From contig NC_023750.2 of assembly GCF_000499845.2 (NCBI RefSeq), positions 6,508,874 through 6,572,873 of the forward strand: DNA of 64,000 nucleotides, read 5' to 3'. A program made the position numbers and the translations under genes. This DNA is from Phaseolus vulgaris. Lineage: Eukaryota > Streptophyta > Magnoliopsida > Fabales > Fabaceae. Every line of letters starts with the position of its first letter. The first letter of the stretch is position 1. Below the pieces are notes generated by a model. That model saw only the letters and a program-made list of their open reading frames with translations. It was not told the origin of the DNA and did not search any database. Below are positions 22,712 through 35,152 of the stretch, piece after piece.

Positions 22712-25310
22712 ATGGCTCGTACAAAGACCACCGCGAATCCTCCTCCTTCATCACGAAACCCTCCATCCCAAGCGCATAACCTACCGCGAGCATCTGGTGC
22801 TCCCTCTTCCCAGGCTGAGAGACCTGCAACCTCTCGTCCCGACCCTGCTCAGGCAACCCCACCAGTCGCCGGAGGAGCCTCCATTCCCACTCCAGACTAC
22901 AAAAAACTCTACCCATGGGCCACCCCAACTTTGCTGAAGGAGACTTCTTCAGTAAACTCTGCGTTGGCGGTGCTGCGACGGAAGAAAGGGGACGAACCCA
23001 ACCTCTCGTTCCACAAGGAGCACGACGACAAACTGATGGTGCTGCCTTGCCCTCCTGACGTGCCAATCTGCGCGGATGACAAGGGGAACAACGACGAGTT
23101 GTTCTGCTTCGTTTACACCACCCTTTTCAAGAAGGTGAAACTCAGGCTTCCCTTCACTCGTTTTGAACGAGAATTATTAACCGAGCTCAACATCGCCGCT
23201 GCCCAGCACCATCCCAACAGCTGGGCATTCGTGCGGGCATTCCAAATTATGTGCGCGCATTTGGGACTACCGGCCTCGGTAGACGTCTTCCTTTTCCTGT
23301 TCGAGGCCAAGAATCCTGGAGACCGCCCCTGAGTGAGCTTAAACGGGATTGCTGGGAGATCGATCCTCTCTATCTTCCAGCAATCCTACAAAGATTGGAA
23401 GGGAAAGTTCGTCCAAGTGCGCCAAAATGATCAAGACCCTTCGCTGCTCGATGGTTTTCCCTTGTACTGGGTAAACAAGGGAAATAAGGACTCCAAAGAG
23501 AGCTTCAGAAGGCCAAGAAGTCCTGAAAACATGGGCGAGTTGGACAGGGACCTATGCCTTTTCTAGAAGAGTGTAGCGACTGCTAACATCACCTTTCCCA
23601 CCTCCGCAATAATATCCTTCGAGTTCCTCGAAGGCCAACTCGAAGCTCACATAGGTTAGTACTTACCTCGACACCTAGGTTTTTGTCTAGTGTTGGGATT
23701 GATTGCGCATCTCCGTTATCTATTATTGGGGGTCCTGTTTGTTGCGCACTAGACTTGGTTTTTATTTCCTGCACCACTTGTTTGTCTCATTTGCACACGT
23801 ACTCATACATTTCACCTTTGCCTTTGCGCTTACTTGTATATTTTTGCACTGTGCAGATCTCATGCTGGGCAAAGGCAAGTTAGCTGAACTGAGGGCGCTC
23901 GCCCGAACTCACAAACTGGCGGCTGGCTCCCAAACCGTACCAAACTCGGTAGTGGAGATCGCCGCTGTCCAAGGCAGATCGCCCCCTCAAGGCCCAGCTC
24001 CCCTAGAGGCACTGCCCGCCCCTCAACGAAAGAAGCTCGTCCTAAAGAAACCAAAGAGGAAAACTCCTCAAGTGGTTCAAGAAGACGAAGATGAAGATGA
24101 TGAGGCGACTGAGGACGGCCTCATTACCAAAAGGAGAAGGGTGGCACCTCCTTCACCACCTGCTCTCCCAACACCAACACCGCCCTCTCCACCAGCTCCA
24201 ACACCGCCAGTCCAAGCAATACCTTTGGCAGCTGCACTTCTTGCGATTGAAGGCAACGAGCCTAACTTCATGGAGAACCCTCCGAGCGCCTCCACACCAT
24301 TCGTATCTGCTGGAGAGGGTCCTCCTTCAACTGCCTCAATCGCCGAAGCTACACCAGGTGGGGATGAAGGCGCTCATAACTCGCCGATACTCATTACCGA
24401 GTCCCCCACATCACCACCACGCCAGGAAGTCCAACCTCAACAACCAATTCAAGAGGGTGGTGGTGAGAGTCAGCATCAGGCCCCTTCAGCCCCTCCACCA
24501 ACAGCGGCTGCAAGCCTTCCCCTCGCGGTCAAAGGAATCTGGGGGCCCTTCACAGCTAAACTCAAGATGATGGCAGAGGACCTCCCCTCCATCATAACAA
24601 AAGCTGTGGAGAGTTCCAGCAAAAAACTTCAGGATGATATCTCCACACTCCAAGAGGATAATCGCCTGATAAGGATCGAGGCGGAAAAGCTGTCCTGCAA
24701 CCTCATGATGGCGAAGATTGATCACTCAAGGGTGGAAGACGCCATGAGTGCCGAGCTGAGGGTTGCACGCAAGGAGGCCTCCGATCTACGCCAGAAACTG
24801 CACCTCCTAGCTCAAGAGAAGATCGAGCTGGAGAGTAAGCTGGTTCCCTACCGGCTCAAGGTGGCTGACTTGGAGGCATCAATAAAAGCGGATGCAGCCA
24901 AGGTAGAGAACCTTGAGAAAAGGTCGGTTGATCGGGAGGTTCTCCTTGGAAAGGTCGAAAAGGAGAGGAATGACGTCGTGGCTGAGCTCGCCAAAGCTAG
25001 AGAGGAAAACAAAAGAACTGTTGCAGAGCTGGCCCAGGCGCGGGAGGAAAGCAAAAAGGTTGCTGAAGACCTCGTTCAAGCTCGTGAGAAAACTGAAGAA
25101 CTGAAGAAACGAGCTGACGAGCTGGAACAGCAAACCGAGGGGCTCAAACAACAAAACAAAGAGCTCGAACTAAGCTCCGCCCAAGTCCTCGCCGCTGGGT
25201 TCGACGCCGCCCTGGAGCAATTCGCCTGCCAGTACCCCGAGCTCGACCTCTCCATGATATCAATTTGTAACGAAGTGGTGGATGGGAAGATCGTGCCTTC
25301 TGAAGATTAG
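22712..25310 (+). pseudogene. Antisense accessory ORF of the Tat element (Transposase_28-like plus coiled coil)
   Basis: A gene lying antisense to gag-pol, between integrase and the 3' LTR. Start ATG 22712 (MARTKTTANPPPS). Exon 1 runs to 23654; an intron 23655-23856 (GTTAGT...GTGCAG) splits a Gly/Asp-type codon in phase 1; exon 2 runs to TAG 25308-25310. The N-terminal half (RLPFTRFERELLTELNI, HHPNSWAFVRAFQIM, WKGKFVQVR) resembles the 'putative gypsy type transposon' domain. The middle is Pro/Ala-rich with a basic KLVLKKPKRKTP segment and an acidic EDEDEDDEA run. The C-terminal 200 residues (about 24570-25170) are a long coiled coil (ELAKAREENKRTVAELAQAR). Two in-frame stops (23330-23332 and 23564-23566) disable it. 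Its function is unknown. Confidence 0.75.
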
Positions 25311-26463
25311 TCATCTCCCTCCACCGCTTATTCCCTGATATCTTTTTGTACAATCTTTAGGCTTTGCTTGTAATATTTTTCCCCTCTTCTTATGTACTTG
25401 AACTGATACTGCTCTTATTATAACTTCTTCGCTTCTACATATTGTCTCTTTGCTTGCTTTGCTTCTCCTTGTAAAAACCGCTTAAACAAATTAACTTAGC
25501 GATTCTACCGTTTACTTACTGCTTCAAACTCGATCAAACTATCACTTTTCGAACGATGGCATATTAATAACTTGTGAACTTTAAGATAACGAACTTCAGC
25601 GTGAAACTACTTACTAAGCAGCAAGTTTCAATCCAACTGATAGTTTAAGATGTAGTTCACTTGATCTGCTCCATCAAAATGGGCCCTTACTCTTGCCATC
25701 GCCTGAATTTCTTCTGATCGCCAGAGGGTCCCGGCGATGTAAGCCCCCTTTTGCCTTCGTAACTTGGCTATTGTTCCCTCATCTGGGGGGTAGAGGCGCC
25801 TTTCGGATCCTTCTCTACCTCCCTGAGTTTCAGAACAATAAGCCGAACAGCTAGGCGTTCTCTTCGAACCTACCTTGGCCATCCTTCAAACTTCTTCCAC
25901 CCTCTACACCGTACCTGAACTCGTTCGAGACGAGAAAGATTTTATCTTGCCTGAACTCGCTCGACAGCGAGAAGGTCTTTATCTTGCTTGAACTCGCCCG
26001 ACGGCGAGAAGGTCTTTATCTCGTGCCTCTACATTGCCCCAGGGGCTACATCTTCTCTCCCCTGGAGACACTGAGGACTTTTTCTCTTTCTCGCCTGCAC
26101 TCGCTCGACGGCGAGGAGGTCTTTTAAACGTTGTTGGTGCCTCCGATCGCCGAAAGACGATGAGGACTTTTAAAACTTTAACTGATGCCGCCAATCGCCG
26201 AAAAGCGATGGGGACTTAAAACTTTCTAGAAAGCATGCAACATATCTTCAAACTTGCCTTAAATCACATACGAGTGACAAGGTCTTTTTTCTAAAACTTT
26301 CGTAACAATAAGCATGCAATCTAGAACACTTTAAACTTCGAAAACTCTTCTTTATTGGGTGGCCTCATTAAAAACCCTCCTTAGGAAAAAAAGAGTGCCC
26401 CCTTCAAACTGTTTTAACAGAAAGCTTGCAAAACTCTCCGTGTTTGTTTTTACTTACAAAGCT
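25311..26463. other. Spacer of the Gypsy element between the antisense ORF and integrase
   Basis: A noncoding spacer between two convergent transcription units. The first 130 or so bases should hold the 3' UTR of the antisense ORF. The middle holds a GC-rich tandem repeat (25914-26215). A TTAAAAACCCTCCTTAGG block lies near 26368. I see no other structure. Confidence 0.55.
25914..26215. repeat. Degenerate minisatellite with hairpin-forming units
   Basis: Units of the type CCTGAACTCGCTCGACAGCG followed by AGAAGGTCTTTATCTTG repeat at about 25914, 25952 and 25987, then more diverged at about 26095, 26137 and 26188. Each contains a short inverted pair such as CTCGCTCGACAGCGAG or ATCGCCGAAAGACGAT. 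Tandem repeats in the 3' spacer are common in Tat-lineage elements. Confidence 0.75.
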
Positions 26464-29400
26464 TCAACTGTAATATAACTTGAGGTGCGTGGCGTTCTAA
26501 GTGCGAGGAATCGCCCCTCCTTCCAATGTTTCTAAGCGGTAGGTGCCGTTCCCGAGCGCCTCAATTATTCTGAACGGTCCCGTCCACTTAGGCGATAACT
26601 TGTTCTCCATCTCATACTGGTGGGCCTTCCTCATCACCAGGTCGCCTTCTTTAAACTGCCTTGGCATCACCTTCGAGTTATACCTTCGTTCGATCCTTCT
26701 TTTCACTGCCTCGGCTTTTACTCTCACCTCCTCCCTGGCCTCATCCAGCAAATCCAGATTCAACCTTCTTTCCTCATTCGAGTCTTCCGCTACAAAGTTC
26801 TGGAATCTCGACGAGCTCTCCTGGATTTCCACTAGAATCATTGCGTCGCACCCATAGACCAAGCTAAACGGGGTCTCATGGGTTCCTGACTGCTCAGTGG
26901 TGTGGTACGCCCAAACTATACGGGGTACCTCCTCAGCCCACGATCCCTTGGTTTTCTCTAGCCTTCTCTTCAAGCCTCTTAGCAATACCCGATTGGCGGA
27001 CTCTACTTGGCCATTTGTCTGAGGATGCTCGACGGATGCAAATACTTGTTGAATTCCCACCTCTTCACACAGCTTCTTCAATAGGTGACTTGCAAACTGA
27101 GTCCCGTTGTTTGACACCAGGCGCTTAGGCACACCAAACCGGCACACGATGTTCTTCCACACAAAGCTCTCGATCTTGTGTGCGGTGATCTGGGCTACTG
27201 GTTCTGCTTCGATCCACTTGGTGAAATATTCAATCGCCACCACCAAGTACTTCATCTGCCTTATCGCCAATGGGAAAGGTCCCAGAATGTCGATCCCCCA
27301 CGTATGAAATGGCCAAGGGCTGTAAATCGACTTCAACTCTTCGGGGGGCGCTTTGTGCCAATCGGCGAGCTGCTGACATTGCTTGCAACACTGTGCATAC
27401 TTCTTGCAGTCCTCCCTCATTGTTGGCCAGTAGTAACCTGCACGGAGGGTTCTCACGGCCAGAGCTCAACCCCCGACGTGACTTCCGCATATCCCTTCAT
27501 GGAGCTCGGCCATAATTCTTGTACATTTCTCTCCGTGCACACATTCCAGGAGTGGGTGTGCGAACCCGAACCTATACAGCTCGCCATCAATCATTGTGAA
27601 CTTGCTGGAGTTCTTCTTTATCTTCCTGGCCTCCGTCGGATCCAGCGGGATAAGGCCATCTGCCAGGCATCGCTTGTACTGTGTTATCCAGGTGTCTGGC
27701 TCATGGGTAGCGCAGACCTGCGCCACGTTCACCTTCTCCCCCCGACATGCTCTTATTCTCGGCGATCTCAAGGTCTCCTGAGTTAAAGACCTGTGACTCC
27801 TCGCCGCTTTCTCCGTCGACTTGCTTATTTGAATAACCAGGTGGTCTGCCACAAATGCTCTAGGCGTCTTCAGAGTTTCTTGGATCACCGTCCTCTGTCT
27901 ACCCCCCTTGCCCGAACTGGCGAGCTTAGCTAGCAAGTCAGCTCGGGCATTCTGCTCTCTGGGCACATGCACCACTTCAAAGGAGACAAAGGAACTCTTC
28001 AACTCCCGCACATACTCCAGGTAAGCCGCCATTTGTGGATCCTTGGCCTGGAACTCGCCTGTTACGTGTCCCGTGACCAACAACGAGTCACTCTTAGCCA
28101 TCAGCACCCTAGCTCCCATCTCCTTGGCCAGCAAGATTCCGGCGATCAGCGCCTCATATTCTGCTTGATTGTTGCTGGCCTTGAAAGCAAACCTCAGGGA
28201 CTGCTCAATCAGCACACCGTTGGGCCCTTCCAGGATGACTCCAGCACCGCTAACCTGCTGGTTCGACGATCCGTCCACCGAAAGCACCCAACGGAAATCA
28301 TTCCCCTCAACTCGCGATGCTTCTGACGAGAGCTCGACCACAAAATCGGCGAAAATCTGCCCCTTGATCGGACCCCGGGGCTCGTACTAGATATCGAACT
28401 CCGACAGCTCCACCGCCCACTTCACCATCGTACCAGCTACATCAGGCTTCTTCAGGACTTTCTGGATGGGCAAGTCGGTCATCACCAGTATGGTAAAACT
28501 GTGGAAATAGTGGTGCAACCTCCTCGCCGAAAATACAACAGCCAGCGCAGCTTTCTCCAAGGCCTGGTATCTCACCTCCGGGCCCTGCAACACCTTGCTG
28601 ACGAAGTAAATAGGCTTCTGAGCCTGGTCTTGGTCTTGGGCGAGCAGCGCACTCACCGCCCTCTCAATCACAGCAAAGTACAACCTGAGAGGGGTTCCCA
28701 CCAACGGTTTGCACAAAACCGGCGGGCTCGCCAGGTACTCTTTAAGCTTGACGAAGGCCTCTTCACACTCCTTCGTCCAGGCAAACTTGTTGTTCCGCCT
28801 TAAACACTGAAAGTACGGATGGCCCTTCTCTCCGCTAGCCGATACGAAACGAGACAGGGCGGCCATCCGACCTGTAAGTTGCTGCACCTCCTTCACGGTA
28901 GCCGGGCTCCTCATCGCCAAGATGGCAGCACACTTATCAGGATTGGCCTCTATTCCTCTTTCAGTTAAGAGGAACCCCAAGAACTTCCCCGCCTCCACGC
29001 CAAAAATGCACTTCTCGGGGTTCAGTTTTAACCTGAACTTGGCGATTGTGGTGAACAACTCCTCCAAGTCCGCAACATGCTTGCTCTTCTCCGGCGAGGT
29101 CACGACCATATCATCCACGTACGCTTGCACATTCCTCCCCAGCATTGGTGCAAGTACCCTATCCATCAACCTTTGGTACGTGGCCCCTGCGTTCTTCAGC
29201 CCAAAGGGCATCACCTTGTAGCAGTAGCACGATCTCTCGGTCATGAAGGCGGTCTTCTCTTCATCCATGGGATGCATCTTTATCTGGTTGTACCCCGAGA
29301 AGGCGTCCAGGAAGCTCAGCAACCTGCACCCTGCAGCACTGTCAACCAGGGCGTCTATGCTTGGCAAAGGATACGAATCCTTTGGGCAAGCCTTGTTTAG

Positions 29401-31902
29401 GTCAGTGAAATCGACGCACATGCGCCACTTCCCATTGCTTTTCTTCACCAGTACGACATTGGCCAGCCACTCAGGGTACTGGACTTCCCTGATATGGCTT
29501 GCGGCGAGGAGCTTCTGTGTTTCATCCCTGATCGCCTGTCTTCTCTCCTCGTTAAACTTCCTTCTTCTTTGTCGCACCGGCCTGACCTGGTTGTCCATTG
29601 CTAGATGGTGGCACAAGAAGTCGGGGTCGATTCCTGGCATGTCTAAAGCAGACCATGCAAAAGCATCCAGATGCCGCTCTATCACCTTGGCGATCTGGTC
29701 TTGGAGCTCAGCCTCCAAGGATCTTCCCAACTTGAATACTTTCCCCCCGATCTCCCTTTCGAGCCATTCCTCGACGGGTTTGGGTCTAGCTTCCCTGGCG
29801 ATCACCGCCCTGGCGATTCCCAGTTCCCTCGCTTCCTCTGGGCGGTTCCTCGCCTCTTCTTCCCGATCGGCGTTCTCTCCCTCAGCCTCAGCATCCATCA
29901 TGGCGACGTCGCCTCCGGCGGCCACCTCCATCGCTGCATCAACAACTCGCCCTTCTATTGGCCTGGGCTTCACACCGGGAGGCGGCGTCGTTGTGATGTA
30001 ACTCACTGACCTCTTATTCTTGAGGCTATTCTCATAGCATTTCTTCGCCTCCTTCTGGTCAGATTTGATGGTGATCACCACCCCTTCCATCGATGGCAAC
30101 TTCACCTTCATGTGCCTGGTTGAAGGCACAGCTCCTATTCTGTTGAGCGTTGGTCTTCCCAACAGAATGTCATATGCTGAGGGAGCATTCACGACGAGGT
30201 ACTTGATTTTCTCCGTCCTCGAGCCCGCCTCATCCGTGAATGTAGTTCTTAACTCTATGTACCCCCTGACCTCCACCTGATCGCCAACAAAACCATACAA
30301 GCACCCTCCATAGGGCCTCAGCTGGTCAAGGGGCAACTGCAGCTGTGTGAAAGTTGGCCAGAACATCACATCTGCCGAGCTTCCTTGGTCCACCAGAACC
30401 CTGTGGACCTTCCTTCCCACCGTAACAAGCGAGATGACTATTGGATCGTTGTCATGGGGTACAACATCCCTGAGATCTTCCCTTGTGAACATGATGTCCA
30501 CATCTGGCGAGTGGTCCTCGAACATGTCCATTGTCATCACAGACCGTGCATATTTCTTCCTCTGTGACGCGATGCATCCACCACCCGAAAAACCTCCTGC
30601 GATGGTGTGGATCTCTCCGTGAGTGGGCATCTCGTGTTGCTGAGCCTCACCACCCGCCGGCTGGGAGCTCGACGCTCCCCCCGTCCTCCTGTCCAGCAAG
30701 TAATCTTTTAGGAACCCGCTCTTGACCAAGTCGTCGAGCTGGTATCCCAAGGCCAAACATGAATCCACGGTGTGACCAAAACCCTGGTGGAATTCGCACC
30801 AGGCGTCTGGCTTTGGTCCCAAGACCTTGTCGCCCACTTTCTCGGGTGCCTTGAGCCTGGCTGCTATATTGGGGATGGCGATCAGGTCCGCTAACCCCAT
30901 GACAAACTTATGCTTTGGTGGGCGATTGTACTCCCTGGGGCGCCTTGGGCCCCTGCCCTTATTTTTCCTTGGATCATAAGGATAGCGGGTCCTTTGATCC
31001 CTCTTAGCCGCCGCTGTCTCCAGCACCCTCTGTGGCTGAATCCTGGTATGGGCACGTGGCCTAGCGGGGGCCACGCTTCCTCTCTTCTCGGCGACCTCAC
31101 TCTCATTGGCGATGTGGGCCACCGCAAGTTGCCTAACCTCAGCAAACGTGGCGGGGTGAGCCCTGATCAATGCCTCGCAGAAAGGTCCCGACAGCACGCC
31201 CTTTTTGAAGGCGTAGACCAACATCTCTTCGTCCTTGGCCGGCGAGCGGACCATCTGCGCCCCAAAACGATTCAAGTAATCCCTGAGGGACTCTCCCTGG
31301 TACTGCCTTATGTCGAACAGATCATAAGACACCCTAGGTGGCGCCTTGTTCACTATGTACTGCTCGACGAAAAGCTTCGAAAACTGTTGGAAGTTGGTTA
31401 TGTGACCTGTAGGCAGGCTCACAAACCATTCTAGCGCTGCTCCCTGGAGCGTGCTCACAAACATCTTGCAATACACAGCATCCGAGCCTCCTAACAGCAT
31501 CATCTGCGTGTGGAACGTGGTGAGATGTGCCTCAGGATCCTCCACGCCGGTGAAAGTAGCCTTCACGGGTACCACACTCGCAGGGATAGGCGTGTCTGTG
31601 ATCGCCTGTGCAAATGGCTTGGGGAAAACGCGAGGTGGCGACCACGGTGCGACCTCTTCAGCGACTGGGCGCCCTCTCTGCTCCTGAAGAGCTTGGCGCA
31701 ACTCCTCAGTCACTCTGCTGAGCTCCTCATTCCTGGCCTGAGAGGCGACTAGGTCCTCATGCATCTTTGCCTGCTCTATGCGCGAGGCCTCCACATTCGC
31801 CTGCAGCGCACGCATGATCTCCACCATCTGCGCCATAGTCATGGCGCCTTCAGTAGCAACTGGCGCAACTGGACTTGAACGGTTGCTTCTCATCTTTCTC
31901 AT
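26464..31902 (-). pseudogene. Gypsy (Tat) gag-pol polyprotein with three nonsense changes
   Basis: One long minus-strand frame from ATG 31902 to TGA 26464-26466. Gag (residues about 1-440) has a retrotrans_gag core (AALEWFVSLPTGHI) and a CEFHQGFGHTVDSC zinc motif. Then come an aspartic protease (VLVDQGSSADVMF), RT (MPFGLKNAGATYQRLMD, AYVDDMVV), RT-linked RNase H, a second RNase H (VDGSSNQQVSGAGVIL, HVPREQNARADLLAKLA), integrase with an HHCC-like region, WGIDILGPFP, NNGTQF and HPQTNGQVESANR, and a C-terminal part (EGDLVMRKAH, WTGPFRI). In-frame stops: TAG 28387-28389 (between the two RNases H), TGA 27466-27468 (before integrase) and TAG 26497-26499. The second catalytic Asp of integrase (normally in SDNGTQF) is Asn. 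The copy cannot be autonomous. Confidence 0.93.
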
Positions 31903-32157
31903 GAAAACTTAACAGACCACAACGAGCGACGAACAAAACCTCCTTCAGCAACGATCGATCCAGCAATCAATCGGTCAGAACTTCGTAAACTCCAAAGAAC
32001 TTCAAGAACGCAATCTCAATCAGCAAAAACCCTTCGCAGAAACTTACAGCTTCACCACAAACCACCGCTTCTCCACCAAAACCTCTAATTCACCGGTCGA
32101 AAATCCGAACGAACGGCGAAGCTTCGATCTCACCGATTGAAACTCGCGTAAGCGGCG
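31903..32157 (-). other. 5' leader of the Gypsy element
   Basis: A short noncoding leader between the 5' LTR and gag. No primer binding site is recognisable at the LTR boundary, and the U5 end seen in the 3' LTR is missing here, so part of the leader and the U5 were probably deleted. Confidence 0.55.
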
Positions 32158-32982
32158 AAAAGACAGAACGGCGCCGCTACGGCCGATCACGCTCCGACGC
32201 CCAAGTCAGCGACTGAACCACCAAATACTAAGAGAAAACTTAAGAACTTTCAGGAACCGTGCAAAATTCTCTCTCAGCGTACTCAAGTTCTCGCAAGCGT
32301 AAAAGAAGTATTCTAAAACGCGTGTGTACCTCAGAAGTTCGTTAGAATCTCTTATATACCTGTGCATTTTCTCTCTCTTGACAGTTACACATCTGGACAC
32401 GTGGCTCGCATCCAGCTGTACACGTGCCATCATCTGGAGCATCCTTGACTTGGGCGTCACTTCTTACTCTTCAGGCTTTTAGCTAAGTTACTTATGCAGG
32501 AAACAACTCAGCGCATAACTGCCTTGGAGCGTGATCTCTTCTGTGTGGCGAGTACGGGTGCCTTCATACACACCTTCCCTGTGGTCTCGCCGGCCGCCTT
32601 CATGATCTACTTCACTTGCCTCATCGTGCATGCTCGGGTAAGCTGTTCTTCGACCTCAACCTCTGGCCAGCTAGGGAATGACCATCTGACGACTTCATCC
32701 TCTGTTTCGAAAGCCTGGAATAAGTTTCCCTGATCCTTCGGCGATGTCCTTCTTTCGGCGATCTCTAATCACTTGGTCGCCTGGGTTCACATCCGGCGAC
32801 TTCATCTCAAACTCGGTGACCGCCGGTTTAGGTATGCTAGAGATCGGAGCACGCCAACTTAATAACTGGCGACTACACGAGCCCCCCGACTTCCTTCCCT
32901 TCTGCCAGCCAGGTGCCCCGTTCAACACGCCTATATAATAGCTTGCTACCACGTCATCACTTCCGACCACCTGGGCAGTACA
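32158..32982 (-). repeat. 5' LTR of the Gypsy element (U5 end missing)
   Basis: Matches 21281-22109 with roughly 20 differences by eye. On the minus strand it starts TGTACTGCCC beside the ATATT target duplication. It lacks the last 105 bases present in the 3' LTR. Confidence 0.85.
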
Positions 32983-32987
32983 ATATT

Positions 32988-33955
32988 TATTACAAGAATG
33001 ATTTTAGTGTCGACAAAAATGAACACAAATAAAAAAAAAAAAAACTTGATACAAAAGCATGATTAGTGTTTGTCTTGTGTCATCTAGAAAGTCCACACTT
33101 CATGTCTAGAAGCTATTGAATTTGTCGATTTATGGAAGAGATGCTAGTAATGTCGACCTAACAAACGCAAATTGAACAATCAATATGTAATAATATAATG
33201 ATAGGATCAGTCATGTTGACACTATATAAATGTAAAAAATAGATAACCTTGACGTCACAAAAGCAAACACTTTAAATAAATAAAGCATTTTAATTAAAAG
33301 GTTTTTGTTGGTCTAACATACGTTATAAAACAAAATTGACAAAAAAAAGTGGAATTTTGAATAGGTTAGGTTGACGCTAACTAGAAGAAAAGAAAATGGT
33401 AGTTTCAGTTAAACCATTCCTAGGGATGATGAAAAAAAAAATTAATTCAATTTAGAAACATTTTCAAACCGTTTTTAAATTTGAAATCTTCCTATATTAA
33501 TACCCAACATCATTCCAAACTCAATGTCAATTCTAATTCAAAATTTAAATCTAACATTAATTTCAATTACAATTCCATATTCAAACCCAATACGATTTGT
33601 AATTTCAAATTCAATTACAACACCATCCAATCAATGTAGTTTATAATAATTAAATTTTTTTAAAGAGGTGGTCATTAGCAATAGTGAAGTAAAATATATC
33701 ATACACATGAGCAATTCAAAAAGTAAGTTTGCTTAAGAAAAATAAACATGAGCAAATCAGAAAGTAAGTTTGCTTAAGAAAAATAAGCCTAAAGTTGAAA
33801 TAAAGAATATTTATAACTCAAAGTAGGACCAAAAAATGTTTGAAAATTAAAAATAAAACAATTACATGATTAAGACAAAAAGAGTGTTCTAATTTGATAT
33901 AATGATCACATACAATTGAGAGTGTGTATGAAAAATAATAAAACCATTAGAATAA
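32988..33955. repeat. Left arm, inner part, of the inverted duplication
   Basis: This continues the arm interrupted at 21175 and matches the reverse complement of about 45265-46200. Shared landmarks are TAATAATATAATGATA, GCATTTTAATTAAAAGGTTT and TTTTTAAATTTGAA. The right-arm copy contains TCTTATAGTG (revcomp CACTATAAGA), a CACTA-like terminus; the left counterpart is diverged (ATTACAAGAA). Internal repeats of AGTTTGCTTAAGAAAAATAA occur at 33726 and 33766. Confidence 0.75.
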
Positions 33956-34272
33956 ATACAACACTTAATACATAAAAAAGAAATGTGAAATAACTAAACT
34001 TACAATGTAGGTGAACTTCAAGTATAATGGTCATCAAAATCTTCAACATATTGGAGGTAAACCTGACTTGTACATGTTAACTGTTAACGTGTCACCAAAT
34101 TTTTGTTCCATCATCATAGCTAATTATTGTTGCATCAACTGTGTTATCCAACTGTGTAGTCCTTTGATGTGCTAAGTTAGTTATTTTAGTTGTTGCATCA
34201 CTTTTTCATTTGCTTCTTGGATTTGTTGATTTGTTCTAAACAAAACTGATCACTGTAATTAGTGGTAAAAAG
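33956..34272 (+). repeat. Spacer segment of the inverted duplication (repeat of 13220-13560)
   Basis: Present only once in the inverted duplication, between the left arm and the MULE end. It has a direct counterpart at 13220-13560. No coding potential. Confidence 0.6.
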
Positions 34273-34592
34273 GTTGAATTACCTTTTTGGTCTCTATATT
34301 TAGGGTCAATATTCAATTTAATATAGTGGTTTTTAGAAAAAACAATTTGGTCCCAAGATTTTTTAAAAAGGTTCAACTTGCTCATTTCTGTTAAGTTTCC
34401 ACCAACGACGTTAACAGTTGATGATGTGGCACACACAGTTGTATTGGTCTGCATAGGTGGCGCATCTACAGTCTTGGCTCTCCATCTTTTCTACCTTTTG
34501 TCCCCTTCCCTCTCCTCACCTCACCTCCTTCACCCAACTTCTTCTGCACGATCCACCTAACCTCGCATTCTTCACCCAACTTCTTCTGTACG

Positions 34593-35152
34593 ACCCTCTC
34601 TCTTTCTCTTTGTAACACAAGCTTCAATTTTTTTTGTTTATGTTCTCTCTACTCAACCTTTTTCTATTTCTATTTGGTGTGGTGTGTGTACATGGTGTGT
34701 TCTTGGACTCTTCAGAATCTTCCTGAGCTTGCTTCTTGGATGTGTCAAACAAACTAAGTTGGTTCTTCACAACCTATAAATCCTCTTTGAGTTGAGAAAT
34801 CTGAGATTCTATTTCAGATATTTTGCTAGCATGCTTCCTCTAAAACATTAGAAGATTATAATTCTGAGAGAAATCTCTAGTTGTTGGATATTTGTTACAA
34901 GGAATTGTATAAAACAACAAGGATTACAAAAACCCACACACAACAAAATAAGAAAACAATATAGGCCCAGAAGCAACCTAATCTTTCACAAAGAATGAAT
35001 ATACAATGCCATCAAATATAGTATATAGAACTAGTGATAATTTATTACATGGCAGTGAAATAGCTTATTCTACCAACTCTCTTAATTTATTTGAATGCAC
35101 CAGATGCTCGAGAACAGAATCCTCAGAAAGGCGACTTTAATATCTATGAAAC
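34593..35152. other. MULE interior left of the LINE
   Basis: Noncoding, moderately AT-rich. It has no counterpart in the right half of the element and no recognised frame. The LINE target duplication starts at 35153. Confidence 0.45.

Larger units (their letters stand above)
21176..32982 (-). mobile_element. Tat-lineage Gypsy LTR retrotransposon, non-functional
   Basis: An 11.8 kb element on the minus strand. It is flanked by ATATT on both sides (21171-21175 and 32983-32987), with terminal TG...CA. Order in its own direction: 5' LTR (32982-32158), gag-pol (31902-26464) with protease, RT, RNase H, a second RNase H and integrase, a long spacer with tandem repeats, a spliced antisense ORF (22712-25310 plus), a polypurine tract, and the 3' LTR (22109-21176). 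The second RNase H between RT and integrase and an antisense 3' ORF are known features of Tat-lineage elements. By eye the LTRs differ at roughly 20 of 825 sites, so the insertion is comparatively young. Its target was the left arm of the NDR1/HIN1-like inverted duplication. Confidence 0.92.

Noticed and set aside
27178..27786. 202-codon plus-strand frame over integrase
   Set aside because: Shadow of the minus-strand integrase/RNase H coding sequence.
29243..30001. 252-codon plus-strand frame over the Gypsy pol
   Set aside because: It is the antisense shadow of the GC-rich RT coding region on the minus strand, with no independent features.
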